Positions 1-6,579 of a stretch of 37,324 nt of DNA are shown piece by piece. The translations under genes and the position numbers were made by a program. The DNA is from Nitrospirota bacterium (lineage in GTDB: Bacteria > Nitrospirota > Nitrospiria > Nitrospirales > Nitrospiraceae). The notes beneath the pieces were generated by a model. It saw nothing but the letters and a program-made list of their open reading frames with translations, ran no database searches and was not told the DNA's origin. The stretch's first letter is position 1; the number at the start of each line of letters is the position of its first letter. The stretch lies in assembly GCA_028876065.1 (NCBI GenBank), contig JAGWTI010000028.1, forward strand, positions 1 to 37,324, given 5' to 3'.

Positions 1-13
1 GCATAGGACCGCC

Positions 14-325
14 ATGACGCTCGACGAATCTTATGAAACCACTCGACATGCGAAGCCGGTCCGATGCCCCCGATGCAGGAAAGCGTCACCCGTCCTGGTA
101 TTCGATTCCCCGATAGGGGGCATGGTCTGTCCCTGCTGCCACGAGAAACTGATTTCGCTTCGAAAGCTTGCTTCCGTGCTGACCGGTGATCGAGGCGTCA
201 CGACACCGGATACGCGACGGAAAAAAATAGGCCTCCTGTCCACAATGTGGAAAAGTCACCCGGGTGTTGCTGTTCGGCTCTCCCCGGCGGGCACAGCACA
301 TAATGCAGAAAGGAACGACTCATGA
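14..325 (+). CDS. small zinc-ribbon protein, function unknown
   Basis: A 103-residue protein. The N-terminal half carries two Cys-x2-Cys knuckles (CPRC near residue 18 and CPCC near residue 39), the spacing expected of a zinc ribbon. The C-terminal half is basic and has no recognisable domain. An AGGA lies 5 bases before the ATG, and a TAG at 4-6 could be the stop of an upstream gene, so the operon probably continues left of the window. Its TGA overlaps the ATG of the next gene (ATGA), which suggests translational coupling to the ForE-like gene. I do not recognise the family. A role in assembling or binding a metalloprotein would be a guess from context only. Confidence 0.6.
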   Translation: MTLDESYETTRHAKPVRCPRCRKASPVLVFDSPIGGMVCPCCHEKLISLRKLASVLTGDRGVTTPDTRRKKIGLLSTMWKSHPGVAVRLSPAGTAHNAERNDS

Positions 326-1011
326 GCCCATTGGATAGCGCAAAGCGTGAACGTCTGATCGATGTAGGTCCGGCGGGATTCCATCCGCCATGTGCGATGC
401 AGCTTGGTGTCACTCATCCCGATTCCGGATTCGGGCTGTTGTACGGTCACCACGCCCCGGAGGATGAGGTCATCGCCGAGTCCGCAAGGCAACTGTTTAC
501 CCGGAAGAATCCGACGATTTTCCCGGGGCCGTTGTATTTATGGGCTTGGAATCCGGAATGGATGGCGAAAGGGCAAGCGTTGTTAAAACTCGCGGCGGAG
601 ATCCCGAACGTCATGATCATTCCGATGCCGGACTATCGGCCCAAGTACCCCAAGATCGATCCGGAAGAGGTCCTCAACCCGAACCATCCGAACCTGACGA
701 TCTGGGGAAACAAAATCGAAGTGGCCCTGTTCATCGGCATTCACTGCCATTACGCCAACCTGGCGTTGCGGATGGTGCGGGCCGGAACGAACTGCCTCAC
801 GGTTGCCTTCTGCCACGACATTCACGAAGACGCGATGCTCAGCGTGCAGGATCTCGATGTGAAGCAGATGGACCACATTATTGACATCTTTCGAACCGTC
901 CGGAAGGAACTGGGCATCGAGATGCCGAAAGACGGGAAAACGGTCCGGCTGACTGGGACACAGGTCCGCGCGAACCATGGGGTTGAGCGAGTGAATCCAC
1001 GGCCGGCGTAA
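322..1011 (+). CDS. ForE-like (CO-dehydrogenase beta/epsilon-related) subunit, copy 1
   Basis: A 229-residue soluble protein. Conserved blocks are NPTIFPGPL (63-71), MPDYRPKYPKI (102-112), NPNHPNLTIW (119-128) and GIHCH (139-143). The same blocks recur in the gene at 3969-4547, so the two are clear paralogues. From memory, this family is named carbon monoxide dehydrogenase beta-subunit family in Nitrospira genomes and corresponds to the small epsilon subunit of five-subunit 2-oxoacid:ferredoxin oxidoreductases of the reductive TCA cycle (ForE type). I infer that role from family and neighbourhood. Compared with copy 2 it has a C-terminal tail of roughly 30 residues. AAGGA precedes the ATG, which overlaps the upstream stop. 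Confidence 0.65.
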   Translation: MSPLDSAKRERLIDVGPAGFHPPCAMQLGVTHPDSGFGLLYGHHAPEDEVIAESARQLFTRKNPTIFPGPLYLWAWNPEWMAKGQALLKLAAEIPNVMIIPMPDYRPKYPKIDPEEVLNPNHPNLTIWGNKIEVALFIGIHCHYANLALRMVRAGTNCLTVAFCHDIHEDAMLSVQDLDVKQMDHIIDIFRTVRKELGIEMPKDGKTVRLTGTQVRANHGVERVNPRPA

Positions 1012-1063
1012 AGGTTGCGAGTTCGGCGTGGGAAGGAAGACCAAACAGAACAGGAGCACGAGG

Positions 1064-1354
1064 ATGGCGGTACAAGCTGGACGCTCGGTGGAACCACCAG
1101 CACTCGTGCGCCATGCGCCGAGCGAGGAATGGATCGCACGAATCGGTCTGCTTCAGGATGCCTTGGCGGTTTGTCCCACCGATGTCTTGGCACGGTGCGA
1201 ACTGGCGATGTTGTTGGAGAAGCTGGGGCAACCGGAAGAGGCCCTGTGTAATTGGAACGCGGTCCTGGCCTGCGATCCCAACAGTCTGAAAGCTCGAGAA
1301 GGGGTGGCTCGATGCCGGCAGCGAACCGGGCGGCCCCTGCAGTCCGCTCTGTGA
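1064..1354 (+). CDS. small TPR-like helical protein
   Basis: A 96-residue protein. The segment running from about residue 30 to 80 has the pattern of two tetratricopeptide-like helical pairs (small residues at the A/G positions, then LEKLGQPEEAL and DPNSLKAREG). TPR proteins usually act as binding scaffolds. The start was chosen at the ATG at 1064 because AGGAG (1052-1056) sits 7 bases upstream; a GTG at 1028 would add 12 basic residues. Its TGA overlaps a GTG of the next frame (GTGA), consistent with operon coupling. The partner is unknown; the neighbouring oxidoreductase-like proteins are the obvious candidates. Confidence 0.6.
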   Translation: MAVQAGRSVEPPALVRHAPSEEWIARIGLLQDALAVCPTDVLARCELAMLLEKLGQPEEALCNWNAVLACDPNSLKAREGVARCRQRTGRPLQSAL

Positions 1355-1362
1355 GAGAGACC

Positions 1363-1635
1363 ATGCCCACGATCTGGGGCCATCTTGAGAAAGTAGACGA
1401 ACTGTCGGCCCGTTCTCCGCAAATCCAGGTGAGGACATCATTGCCTGGCGGAATCGTCATTCGGGTTCGCGCCAACATTGGGGCACAGACTCTCATCGCC
1501 AGAGGAACCGAGCCGGTTGCTGCGTCGGGTCTACGGGAGGGCGAGTTCGTGGAAGTGTCCTATCGGCATGGTAGGGAGGGAAGGCTGGATGCCGACACGA
1601 TCTACGTTCGACCGGAACAGACCGTCGCCGGCTAG
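1363..1635 (+). CDS. small beta-rich (DUF5666/OB-like) protein, copy 1
   Basis: A 90-residue protein from the ATG at 1363. It opens with M-P-T-I-W-G-H and alternates valine-rich strands, ending with L-x-E-G-x-F-V-E-V-S and a final strand. This pattern resembles DUF5666-type small beta-barrels. The gene at 1691-1978 is a paralogue with the same opening (M-S-A-I-W-G-H) and the same G-x-F-V strand, which supports this start over the GTG at 1351 that overlaps the previous stop. There is no signal peptide, so it should be cytoplasmic. No function is known to me. The tandem pair inside an oxidoreductase-like operon suggests an accessory structural role, which is inference. Confidence 0.6.
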   Translation: MPTIWGHLEKVDELSARSPQIQVRTSLPGGIVIRVRANIGAQTLIARGTEPVAASGLREGEFVEVSYRHGREGRLDADTIYVRPEQTVAG

Positions 1636-1690
1636 TCCGGTCACGGGCGATTCGGTCTTACCATTCGTCAGCATTGGATAAAGAGGGGTC

Positions 1691-1978
1691 ATGATGTCGG
1701 CAATCTGGGGCCATGTCGAATCGGTCGTGAACCAACCGAAATCTCCTCCCAGCCTGGTGCTGACCGCGAGGACACCAGTGGGGGCGCGCCGCACCGAGTG
1801 CATCGTGGGAGTGGGTGCCAGGATTTTGAAAGACTTTGAGCGGCTGAACCTCGACGAAATTCGTCCCGGCGATTTTGTGGTGGCGACCCTTGCGGAGCAT
1901 TCCGGATGGCTGGAAACCGAAAGGATCGAGGTCATCACGTTTCGAAACGATTCGGTGATGGGAGTTGGTGAAGGGTGA
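1691..1978 (+). CDS. small beta-rich (DUF5666/OB-like) protein, copy 2
   Basis: A 95-residue paralogue of the preceding gene. The opening IWGHVESV matches IWGHLEKV of copy 1, and the segment around IRPGDFVVATL matches LREGEFVEVSY. Two consecutive ATGs (1691, 1694) are possible starts; the second aligns with copy 1. GAGGGG lies a few bases upstream. The pair arose by tandem duplication and has since diverged strongly. The roughly 110 bases after it hold only a short inverted repeat before the next tiny gene. Function is unknown. Confidence 0.6.
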   Translation: MMSAIWGHVESVVNQPKSPPSLVLTARTPVGARRTECIVGVGARILKDFERLNLDEIRPGDFVVATLAEHSGWLETERIEVITFRNDSVMGVGEG

Positions 1979-2016
1979 TGCCGACCGTCGCTAACCAGGT
2001 ACGTCCAGTGACCAGG

Positions 2017-2043
2017 GCGGAGCGCCACGTAGTTAGGCTCCGC
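2017..2043 (+). other. short inverted repeat in the operon gap
   Basis: GCGGAGC (2017-2023) and GCTCCGC (2037-2043) form a perfect 7-bp stem around a 13-base loop, in the largest gap of the first operon. No T-run follows, so a terminator is unlikely. It may affect mRNA processing or stability before the lysine-rich peptide gene. Confidence 0.25.
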
Positions 2044-2087
2044 GAGCAGACGGGGTGATCACCATCACCACAACACAGGAGTAACTC

Positions 2088-2183
2088 ATGGCAGCCAAGC
2101 GTAAGGCAGCGGCGAAGAAGTCTAAGCCGGCAGCGAAGACATCCAAGAAGACCACCGCGGTGCGAAAAATGAAGAAAAAGTAA
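2088..2183 (+). CDS. 31-residue lysine/alanine-rich peptide
   Basis: A tiny gene read directly from the sequence: ATG at 2088, TAA at 2181-2183, 31 residues made almost only of Lys, Ala, Ser, Thr, Arg and Pro (for example AKRKAAAKK and a terminal MKKK). A perfect AGGAG (2077-2081) stands 6 bases before the ATG, the strongest ribosome site in this operon. The composition resembles the basic tail of histone-H1-like nucleoid proteins, and the methyltransferase at 36270 has a similar Lys-rich N-terminus. It could bind nucleic acid or an acidic protein surface. Being conserved in frame with a good ribosome site argues against chance, but no homologue can be checked here. Confidence 0.5.
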   Translation: MAAKRKAAAKKSKPAAKTSKKTTAVRKMKKK

Positions 2184-2199
2184 TCCAGGAACCGCCGTC

Positions 2200-2484
2200 A
2201 TGCTCACGAAGAGAGAGACCGACGTCCTGGTCGTGCAGTACCCGAGAGGCTGTACCGCGATCGTCTGGTTCGATCCGGTCGCAGGGTCGATCACGACGAG
2301 CCATGCTGGTCTGCGCGCCACGCTTCGACGGGGAGTCCAGAGCTGGGAGGGGTGTCTTGTCTTGCCTCACGATGGGCACGCTTTCCTGGCTGCGGCGTAT
2401 GACCATCTGTTCCTCAACGGGTATGCCGTCCAGTGGACGAAGGTGACGGCGGTCCTAGAGGTGGGAAATAGGTATCGTGTCTAG
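2200..2484 (+). CDS. unknown 94-residue protein
   Basis: A 94-residue protein with no recognised domain. It looks like a mixed alpha/beta fold with alternating hydrophobic segments near the start (VLVVQY, AIVWFD) and no membrane segment or signal peptide. AGGAA lies 8 bases before the ATG. Its 3' end overlaps the next gene by 8 bases, so it should be translated together with the alpha-like oxidoreductase protein. I do not recognise it. Confidence 0.5.
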   Translation: MLTKRETDVLVVQYPRGCTAIVWFDPVAGSITTSHAGLRATLRRGVQSWEGCLVLPHDGHAFLAAAYDHLFLNGYAVQWTKVTAVLEVGNRYRV

Positions 2485-3982
2485 TACGAAACAGATCGAT
2501 ATGGCCCCGTTTTCAGCTTGGCTTCCCGCGCATCCCAATCAGGACTTCGATCTGGCGGTGAAGATCGTCGGGAGAAGTGCATCGGGTCTCATCGATGAAC
2601 TTGCGACCGTCGCCCAAGCCTTGACCCTTCACGGTTGCCAGGTGATGGTTCAGACCGGCAGGCTGAATGGCGGCTCAGGTCACTTGGTACTGCGCTTCAG
2701 AATTGCGACGCGCCCGTTCTATTCGATGGGGCATGGATGCGATGTGGTCGTGCATCTGGATCAGGACCCTCCCGAATTCGGGCGATTCGGTCTGTCGTCT
2801 GGCAGCGTGCTTGTCTGGGAGCCGCCCGAACAGTCGCCTCTTCACCCTCACCTGCCTGACGGGATCATTGCCTACCCGGTTCCTCTCCGGGAGCTGAACG
2901 CGCAGTACAGCCGGGAAACAGGGGGGAAGGGGTTTGCGGCGATGGGAGTGCTGGCCCATCTGCTCGGCTTCTCCGAGGAGGCCCGGATGGTCTGCCTGAA
3001 GTCCCTCTCGGCATCCCGTTTGTTCGAGAGCGGGTATCAGTTTGCTTCCCGCTCGCTCGTCAAACATGACATCCATTCCCTTCCGCTCGCCGCGCGAAGA
3101 GAGGCGCGCGTCGTACTGGGCCCGGAGAACGCCGTGAAACTCGGGCTTGCCGCGACTCATTGCGAGTTTGAAACGGACTGCGCTGGCGAGCTGGAACGAT
3201 CACCGACACAGTGGATAGCCCGGCACCTCGCTATGGCCGACAAGATGGTCTCGGTGCTGCACAGCGCGCAGTTTCCGGACGTCCAGGCCTATCGAGGCCC
3301 GCAGGGGAAAGTCTTCGCGCTGTTTCGTGGAGATGACGTCTCAATCTTGTCCTCGCTGACTGGCTGTTCCGACCCCAGAATCCTTGTCGCGGCTGACGCG
3401 GTCGACGCATTGCGACTGTTGGTCGTAGGACATCGATTGATCGAGACGCACCGGGCCGGTGTGGTGGGAGTCGTGGTCGAAGAGGCCCTCACGGCACGTC
3501 TCGAAAGTGTCGGAGTCGGAGCATTGGCGGCGGCGATGAGCGGGAAACAAGTGGATGCCGCAGACGGATTCGAAGGAGCTGAAGAAGATGGGGCGTCGGC
3601 CATGTGGGCCGAGCGTGAGGGGGAGGACGACGCGGAGGTGGGATTCATCGCCTGGGGGACGACCCAAGGTGTCGTTCGAGACGTACTGACGCTCTGTCGG
3701 AATCTCGGCATGAGCATCGCCGCCTTGTATCCCAAGCAGATGGTGCCGTTGCCGGTAGCGCAGTTGGAGTCGTTCGCGGCTACCGTAAAACGCGTGGTGG
3801 TGGTGGAGTCCGGTCAGACGAGGGCGCATGCGGATCGCATCGAGGAGGCCTGCTCGTTTCGACCCTCTGTGGTCATGCCAGATAAGGGAACAGCTCTGAC
3901 GCCGATGGACTTGTTTATGAGGGAAGACCTTGGAACAACACACGACAACAGATCGAAAGGAGTTCAGGATGAGTCAGCATGA
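2477..3982 (+). CDS. degenerate 2-oxoacid:ferredoxin oxidoreductase gamma-alpha fusion protein
   Basis: A 501-residue protein with the layout of KorA/PorA gamma-alpha fusions. Residues about 24-205 match the gamma domain (VGRSASG where the family has GQAGQG, then NGGSGHLVLRFR). About 212-345 occupies the place of the pyrimidine-binding alpha domain, and the C-terminal 110 or so residues match the transketolase-C-like domain (AWGTTQGVVRDVL, then VVVVESGQT). The middle domain lacks the usual YPITPS and TSGPG motifs and is shortened, so catalysis of 2-oxoacid oxidation is doubtful. An acidic linker near residue 360-395 is unusual. Start is GTG at 2477, overlapping the previous gene. It is flanked by the two ForE-like genes, which supports the family, but no TPP-binding beta subunit is present. 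Confidence 0.6.
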   Translation: MSSTKQIDMAPFSAWLPAHPNQDFDLAVKIVGRSASGLIDELATVAQALTLHGCQVMVQTGRLNGGSGHLVLRFRIATRPFYSMGHGCDVVVHLDQDPPEFGRFGLSSGSVLVWEPPEQSPLHPHLPDGIIAYPVPLRELNAQYSRETGGKGFAAMGVLAHLLGFSEEARMVCLKSLSASRLFESGYQFASRSLVKHDIHSLPLAARREARVVLGPENAVKLGLAATHCEFETDCAGELERSPTQWIARHLAMADKMVSVLHSAQFPDVQAYRGPQGKVFALFRGDDVSILSSLTGCSDPRILVAADAVDALRLLVVGHRLIETHRAGVVGVVVEEALTARLESVGVGALAAAMSGKQVDAADGFEGAEEDGASAMWAEREGEDDAEVGFIAWGTTQGVVRDVLTLCRNLGMSIAALYPKQMVPLPVAQLESFAATVKRVVVVESGQTRAHADRIEEACSFRPSVVMPDKGTALTPMDLFMREDLGTTHDNRSKGVQDESA

Positions 3983-4547
3983 AATGACCGTTGGTTCGGA
4001 AGGCTATTTGGCCACTCCCGTTTCATCACGGGGGGTCGTGCTGCCGTCGAAGGGAGAAGGCCTTGTCTTGGGTAAGGTCGTTCCTGAGCAGCAGGCGATT
4101 GACGAAGCCGCGCGGCGGCTCCTCAATGCCAAGAATCCCACAATTTTCCCCGGACCATTGGTGCTGTGGGCCTGGAATGAACAGGCCAAGCAAGAGGCGA
4201 AGGTCATCAAGGAATTGTCCATGGCGATCCCGGCCAAGCTCATTCCGATGCCTGATTACCGGCCGAAGTACCCGAAGATTGTTCCGGAGAAGGAGATCAA
4301 CCCGAACCATCCGAATCTGACCATCTGGCAGAACAAGATCGATGTCTGTCTCTTCGTCGGCGTCCATTGTCACCAGTCCAATATCGCGTTGAAAATCATC
4401 CGGGGCGGGACCAACTGTTTCACCATCGCGCTCTGTACCTTCAATGGCGATGACGAGGCCCACATCACGATCCGTGACCTGACAGCCGCCACGATTCAGC
4501 GTATAATGGATTGCGTTGAACGGTTGAAGCGGACTAGACCCTCCTAG
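3969..4547 (+). CDS. ForE-like (CO-dehydrogenase beta/epsilon-related) subunit, copy 2
   Basis: A 192-residue paralogue of the gene at 322-1011, with NPTIFPGPL (56-64), MPDYRPKYPKI (94-104) and NPNHPNLTIW (111-120). The start is the ATG at 3969, preceded by AAGGAG (3957-3962) at 6 bases; an in-frame TTG at 3930 has no comparable ribosome site. It overlaps the end of the alpha-like gene by 14 bases. By family this is the small epsilon-type subunit of a multi-subunit 2-oxoacid:ferredoxin oxidoreductase; the reaction it supports cannot be told from sequence. A near-consensus promoter for the next gene lies inside its 3' end. Confidence 0.65.
   Translation: MSQHEMTVGSEGYLATPVSSRGVVLPSKGEGLVLGKVVPEQQAIDEAARRLLNAKNPTIFPGPLVLWAWNEQAKQEAKVIKELSMAIPAKLIPMPDYRPKYPKIVPEKEINPNHPNLTIWQNKIDVCLFVGVHCHQSNIALKIIRGGTNCFTIALCTFNGDDEAHITIRDLTAATIQRIMDCVERLKRTRPS
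4479..4507 (+). promoter_or_regulatory. sigma-70 promoter inside the 3' end of the ForE-like gene
   Basis: CTGACA (4479-4484), a 17-base spacer and a perfect TATAAT (4502-4507): 11 of 12 consensus bases at optimal spacing. The predicted start near 4514 gives an untranslated leader of about 90 bases before the ATG at 4605, which has GAGGAG just upstream. It would let the cupredoxin-like gene be expressed separately from the upstream operon. Confidence 0.6.
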
Positions 4548-4604
4548 AATTGGTATCGGTCTGTCGCTCATTAGGACATATTCATAGAACCAGAGGAGAT
4601 CGCT

Positions 4605-5534
4605 ATGAGATACGTATGTGCTGCGCTGATCGCCGCGCTTTTTGGAGCCGGGGAAGTGGCCTGGTCGTATGAGGAAATTACCGTGACGGACGGCGGTAAC
4701 CTCAGTGGAACCATCTCCCTCGAAGGCCAGGTTCCCAAGCCGAAAGGCTATAACCTCACTACGTTGCCGGACCAATTCTATTGCGGGCGCATTTCTGACG
4801 GGCGAGGCTGGCGCATCCTGCAGCCGTTCCAGGTCGGGCCGGCCGGACAGTTCCGCGACGTGGTGGTCTATCTCGAAAACATCGACAAAGGGAAACCCTT
4901 CGTCGAAGGGAGTGTGCCGCAAATCGAAGCGAAGGACTGCCTCTTCGTCCCGTTCACGACAGTCGTGCGGGACGATCAAACGGTGACGGTGGTCAACATG
5001 GACCCCGTCATGCACGACATTCAGGCCTATGAAACCTCGCATTTGGGTCCGCGCGTGCTGTTCAACGTGCCGCTGGCGATGAATCCGGCACACCCGCGCA
5101 ATTTGAAGGATCGCAGCGATGCCGGGATGTACCATAAACACATGGCGGGCCCGCCGTCGAAGCAATTGGTCAATCTCAGCAAGGGCCGCCGGGTCTTCGT
5201 CATGCAATGCGGCTTCCACGCCTACATGGAGAGCTGGGGCTTGGCCGTCACCAATCCGTACTTTGCCAAGACGGACGAGCAGGGCCGGTTCACCATGACC
5301 GATGTGCCGCCGGGCACCTATCAGCTGGTCATCTGGCATCCCTATATCCGGAGCCGGATCGAGCAAACCGTCACGATCGGCCCGAAGGGGACCGTGGAGG
5401 CCCATATCGCGGTCCCGGCCCCGACCGGGCGGCTCTACGCCAACGAGGTGTTGGATCATGCGTACGTTCGCTACAACGTGACCGAGGAAGCGAAGAGGGA
5501 CATCGATCCGATGATCAAAAAGCAGAGCCACTGA
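4605..5534 (+). CDS. exported cupredoxin-like protein with carboxypeptidase-regulatory-like domain
   Basis: A 309-residue protein with an N-terminal signal peptide (hydrophobic residues about 4-20). The central part has a plastocyanin-like copper signature: a histidine in VMHDI (H137) and C202-x2-H205-x2-M208 in QCGFHAYM, the order of ligands of a type 1 copper site. After it, about 222-272 looks like a carboxypeptidase-regulatory/CNA-B beta-sandwich (TDEQGRFTMTDVPPGTYQL). I infer a periplasmic copper protein, possibly an electron carrier. It has its own strong promoter, a good ribosome site, and a hairpin 6 bases after the stop, so it is probably a single-gene transcript. The last 40 or so residues are duplicated as a remnant just downstream. 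Confidence 0.65.
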   Translation: MRYVCAALIAALFGAGEVAWSYEEITVTDGGNLSGTISLEGQVPKPKGYNLTTLPDQFYCGRISDGRGWRILQPFQVGPAGQFRDVVVYLENIDKGKPFVEGSVPQIEAKDCLFVPFTTVVRDDQTVTVVNMDPVMHDIQAYETSHLGPRVLFNVPLAMNPAHPRNLKDRSDAGMYHKHMAGPPSKQLVNLSKGRRVFVMQCGFHAYMESWGLAVTNPYFAKTDEQGRFTMTDVPPGTYQLVIWHPYIRSRIEQTVTIGPKGTVEAHIAVPAPTGRLYANEVLDHAYVRYNVTEEAKRDIDPMIKKQSH

Positions 5535-5540
5535 ACACGG

Positions 5541-5573
5541 AGTGGTGCGGGGCGCGAAGCACCCCGCACCACT
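5541..5573 (+). terminator. strong hairpin after the cupredoxin-like gene
   Basis: AGTGGTGCGGGG (5541-5552) pairs perfectly with CCCCGCACCACT (5562-5573) around a short loop that can add two further pairs. It starts 6 bases after the TGA. There is no U-run on its 3' side, so it is either an atypical terminator or a 3'-end stabilising hairpin. Confidence 0.5.
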
Positions 5574-5753
5574 ATGGGGAAGACGCTGGCGATGCCGATT
5601 CCCGTTCCGACGGGCCGGCTCTACGCCAACCAGATGGCCGATCGCCCCTGCACCCGCTCTGACATTACGGACGATGTCCGGAGCCGGATCGTCCCCATCT
5701 TCATTCGCCAAGAACGAGAATCTGTACACCGACCGCATGCCCAGTGGTTGTGA
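5574..5753 (+). pseudogene. 3'-end remnant of a second cupredoxin-like gene
   Basis: An open stretch of 59 codons whose first part reads PVPTGRLYANQMAD and then DITDDVRSRI. This matches the C-terminus of the upstream protein (PAPTGRLYANEVLD and NVTEEAKRDI, residues 271-300) at protein level and partly at DNA level. No signal peptide or copper motif is present and there is no ribosome site, the reading frame beginning directly after the hairpin. It is best explained as the tail of a lost tandem copy. Bases 5754-5883 after it show nothing further that I can support. Confidence 0.55.
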
Positions 5754-5883
5754 CTCCTCCTCGCCGGCCATGCGGTCGGTCTTCGTCTTCCTCCGGAGCA
5801 CCATATATGGGGACCGGACGCAACGCGGCGCGTGGACCGCTCCGGCCGATTCGTGGCTTCGTCAACTTGCTGAGAGGGAATGC

Positions 5884-6537
5884 ATGACTAAAGAGGAGAG
5901 CCTGAATCGCCGCATCGATGTGTTGGCCATCGGATTGTTCGGCCTGGCCGTCGGAGCGCTGACGTTGGGCATGGCGCAGCTCAAGCTGATCGGCGAAGAG
6001 GACAAGGTCGGCGTGTTCGTCATCGCCATCATCTTTGGCGGGCTGGTTCAATTATTGGCCGGCTTCACCGATATTCGCTACAACGAGCAACTGGGCGGAA
6101 CCGCCCTGACCATGTACGGATTCTATTGGCTCACCGTGTTCGGTGCCGAATTGCTGAGCGAAAGCACCGCCTTCAATTTCGACGGCTTGTTGTACGTTCC
6201 GATTAAACTGGTATACTTAATCTTCTCGGCGGTCATGGTCTACCTGACCGCCTATCGATCCGTCGCATTGAGCCTGTTGCACTTGGTCATCACGCTGACG
6301 TTCCTGGCCGCCGTGTGCGTCGGGCTGGGGTTGATCTCGAAGACGCTCCCGGGACTGGGCCACCTGGCCATCGGCGTGCTTGCGTTCTATCATGCCATTG
6401 CGAGCCTGTCGCAGGCGTTCACCGGCCAAGCCCTGGTCCCGCTTGGCCCTCCGGTCTTGCGCCGTGATCCGCTTCGTTCCGCAGCCGGTCAGGCATTCGA
6501 CCTGCCGAAGGGCTCCTTGAGCACGGCGCAGGACTAG
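5884..6537 (+). CDS. GPR1/FUN34/YaaH family transporter (acetate/succinate type)
   Basis: A 217-residue membrane protein with about six hydrophobic helices. The segments IFGGLVQLLAGFTDI and GGTALTMYGFYWL match the core of the YaaH/SatP family (usual length about 190-200), which imports acetate and related small acids or ammonium by analogy. The N-terminal NPAPLGL motif typical of bacterial SatP is not visible, so substrate choice is uncertain. The ATG at 5884 follows GAGAGGGAA; the open frame extends further left but only through the intergenic remnant. The C-terminal tail after the last helix is about 30 residues long. It precedes the hyf-like operon by 42 bases and could be co-transcribed. 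Confidence 0.7.
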   Translation: MTKEESLNRRIDVLAIGLFGLAVGALTLGMAQLKLIGEEDKVGVFVIAIIFGGLVQLLAGFTDIRYNEQLGGTALTMYGFYWLTVFGAELLSESTAFNFDGLLYVPIKLVYLIFSAVMVYLTAYRSVALSLLHLVITLTFLAAVCVGLGLISKTLPGLGHLAIGVLAFYHAIASLSQAFTGQALVPLGPPVLRRDPLRSAAGQAFDLPKGSLSTAQD

Positions 6538-6579
6538 CAGGGTGAAAGGCGCCTTCTTGCGGATGACAGGGTCGCGACG

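Noticed and set aside
4026-5804. Long reverse-strand open frame of 592 codons
   Set aside because: It covers the ForE-like and cupredoxin-like genes in antisense and has no domain or ribosome site; the forward genes have clear motifs and starts.
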